A stretch of DNA of 8,794 nt from an uncultured Lachnospiraceae bacterium (GTDB taxonomy: Bacteria; Bacillota; Clostridia; Lachnospirales; Lachnospiraceae), in the NCBI GenBank assembly GCA_902797565.1, contig CADBTO010000126.1, forward strand, positions 1 through 8,794. The letters run 5' to 3'. Under the pieces are notes generated by a model that had not been told where the DNA came from, searched no databases, and saw only the letters and a program-made list of their open reading frames with translations. Positions 8,233-8,794 of the stretch are shown here, in pieces (position 1 is the first letter of the stretch; each line of letters opens with the position of its first letter). A program made the position numbers and the translations under genes.

Positions 8233-8261
8233 ATTTTACCACGTTCCACGTCTTTACGCAA
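8233..8261 (-). promoter_or_regulatory. Sigma-A-like promoter of the secreted FN3 gene
   Basis: On the minus strand: TTGCGT (8261-8256), a 17-base spacer, then TAAAAT (8238-8233). The -10 box matches five of six consensus bases and the -35 only the leading TTG. An A-rich tract just upstream (about 8273-8282) could act as an UP element. The predicted leader of about 50 bases contains a small GATTC/GAATC hairpin and the GGGAG ribosome site. Confidence 0.5.
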
Positions 8262-8406
8262 GAAGTTTTCTATATTTTTTTCAAATCGGGTATGTCCGGT
8301 CGGCGTCTATGAAATTCGAGCAAGGGGATATGAATCGCCCTGCGAGCCCGCGTGGAGCGCATCCGGCTTTGCCGGGGATTTTCACAGCACATCCCGTCGC
8401 ATAAAG

Positions 8407-8443
8407 AAAGACGGATGCTTCCGAGTCCCGGATCTCCGTCTTT
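8407..8443 (-). terminator. Hairpin terminator, possibly bidirectional, between ATPase and FN3 gene
   Basis: A perfect nine-base stem (AAAGACGGA with TCCGTCTTT) encloses 19 bases that can form an inner TCCG/CGGA stem. On the minus strand the stem is followed by a T-rich CTTTATG; on the plus strand by TCTATT. It lies about 90 bases past the ATPase stop and upstream of the FN3 promoter, where a terminator is expected. The U-tracts are short, so strength is uncertain. Confidence 0.5.
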
Positions 8444-8501
8444 TCTATTACCATATGCTGTTGTTTTTGCCCTGCGCTGTCCCCACCGGCACTGCCGCAT
8501 T

Positions 8502-8529
8502 AAAAAGCCATCGCACGCACCGGCACGGC
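8502..8529 (-). terminator. Weak hairpin plus T5 just after the P-type ATPase gene
   Basis: On the minus strand GCCGT (8529-8525) pairs with ATGGC (8511-8507), with one G-U pair and a 13-base loop, followed directly by TTTTT (8506-8502). It starts six bases after the ATPase stop. The stem is short, so this may act only together with the stronger hairpin further on. Confidence 0.35.
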
Positions 8530-8534
8530 CCGCG

Positions 8535-8794
8535 TCACGACGCCCGCACACGCAGCGCCCGCATTGCATTCAAAATTGCAATCACCGCCACGCCAACATC
8601 TGCAAATACCGCAAGCCACATCGAAGCGATGCCAAGCGCACCCAGCACCAGCACCAGCAGCTTGACGCCAATCGCAAATACCACGTTTGTCCGGACAATC
8701 CCCAGTGTCTTCCTTGCAATCCGCACCACCAGCGGAATTTTCCGGATATCATCGTCCATGAGCACGATATCTGCCGCCTCAATCGCCGCATCAC
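8535..8794 (-). CDS. C-terminal end of a Zn/Cd/Pb-type P1B ATPase, cut by the window edge
   Basis: The last 85 residues are visible, read from the first full codon at 8792. They begin DAAIEAADIVLMDDD, the conserved end of the P-domain hinge in heavy-metal P-type ATPases, and continue through the last two membrane helices (about 32-52 and 55-75 of the visible part). The lysine in the seventh helix (NVVFAIGVK, visible residue 44) and the aspartate in the eighth (FADVGVAV, visible residue 65) correspond to the pair conserved in ZntA/CadA pumps, which points to export of Zn2+, Cd2+ or Pb2+ rather than copper. The end RALRVRAS has no metal-binding tail. The gene starts outside the window; GTG and ATG codons at 8765 and 8759 are internal, because coding homology extends upstream of them. 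It is separated from the next gene by terminator-like hairpins and is not part of the glycerol operon. Confidence 0.92.
   Translation of the reverse strand, partial: DAAIEAADIVLMDDDIRKIPLVVRIARKTLGIVRTNVVFAIGVKLLVLVLGALGIASMWLAVFADVGVAVIAILNAMRALRVRAS

Larger units (their letters stand above)
8176..8534. other. Intergenic region between the P-type ATPase and the secreted FN3 gene
   Basis: This is the only gene-free stretch over 300 bases. From the ATPase side it holds two terminator-like hairpins (8502-8529 and 8407-8443), then a GC-rich stretch (about 8338-8385) with a small hairpin CCGGC-TTT-GCCGG, then an A-rich segment around 8270-8282, the promoter at 8233-8261 and a leader of about 50 bases. 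A 99-codon frame crosses most of it on the minus strand, but it overlaps the end of the ATPase in another register, has no ribosome site and an Arg/Cys-rich composition, so I do not call it. I recognise no riboswitch. Confidence 0.7.

Noticed and set aside
8270..8569. 99-codon minus-strand frame across the intergenic region
   Set aside because: It overlaps the conserved C-terminus of the P-type ATPase in another register, has no ribosome site, crosses two hairpins and has an unlikely Arg/Cys-rich composition.
8582..8794. Minus-strand frame at the right edge beginning MMRRLRRQISC
   Set aside because: It is a frame shifted against the ATPase frame, whose DAAIEAAD and FADVGVAV motifs identify the true register.

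Overview
The window looks like a chromosomal segment of a Gram-positive anaerobe of the Clostridia, most likely Lachnospiraceae. The signs are strong AGGAGG-type ribosome sites, a glpK/FAD-oxidoreductase/DUF1667 glycerol cluster of the Firmicutes type, a secreted protein with a Lys/Arg-rich C-terminal fibronectin III domain, and fragments of the AAA-ATPase/PD-(D/E)XK protein families that are repetitive in this group. The placement rests on family recognition, not on a search. Every gene I can support lies on the minus strand, so transcription runs from high to low coordinates.

Right edge to left edge: (1) 8535-8794 is the C-terminal end of a Zn/Cd/Pb-type P1B ATPase, followed by two terminator-like hairpins. 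(2) 8176-8534 is a 359-base intergenic region holding those hairpins, a structured GC-rich stretch and a sigma-A-like promoter. (3) 6709-8175 encodes a secreted or surface protein: signal peptide, Gly/Thr-rich linker, two diverged copies of one module, FN3 domain. (4) 5967-6680 encodes an RsuA-family pseudouridine synthase, 28 bases downstream and possibly co-transcribed. (5) A promoter at 5937-5965 starts the main operon of the window: glpK, a GlpA-like glycerol-3-phosphate dehydrogenase, a second FAD oxidoreductase, a DUF1667 (COG3862) four-cysteine protein and a three-helix membrane HD-GYP-like phosphohydrolase. (6) 1-345 holds an internally deleted remnant of an AAA-ATPase/PD-(D/E)XK gene, then the start of another accessory gene that runs off the window.

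How the operon should work: GlpK phosphorylates glycerol. The GlpA-like enzyme oxidises sn-glycerol-3-phosphate to dihydroxyacetone phosphate. The second flavoprotein and the four-cysteine protein are placed to carry the electrons onward, a role like GlpB/GlpC of the E. coli anaerobic enzyme but from different families. The last gene overlaps DUF1667 at a GTGATG junction, so a probable cyclic-dinucleotide or nucleotide phosphodiesterase appears to be made together with the glycerol enzymes. No glycerol facilitator (glpF) and no GlpP-type regulator is visible.

The points most worth a second look are the coupling of the HD-GYP-like protein to glycerol catabolism, the loss in GlpK of the histidine that HPr phosphorylates in enterococci, the N-terminus-to-C-terminus deletion remnant at the left, and the duplicated unknown module in the secreted protein. 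I found no CRISPR array, tRNA, rRNA, insertion sequence or phage gene.
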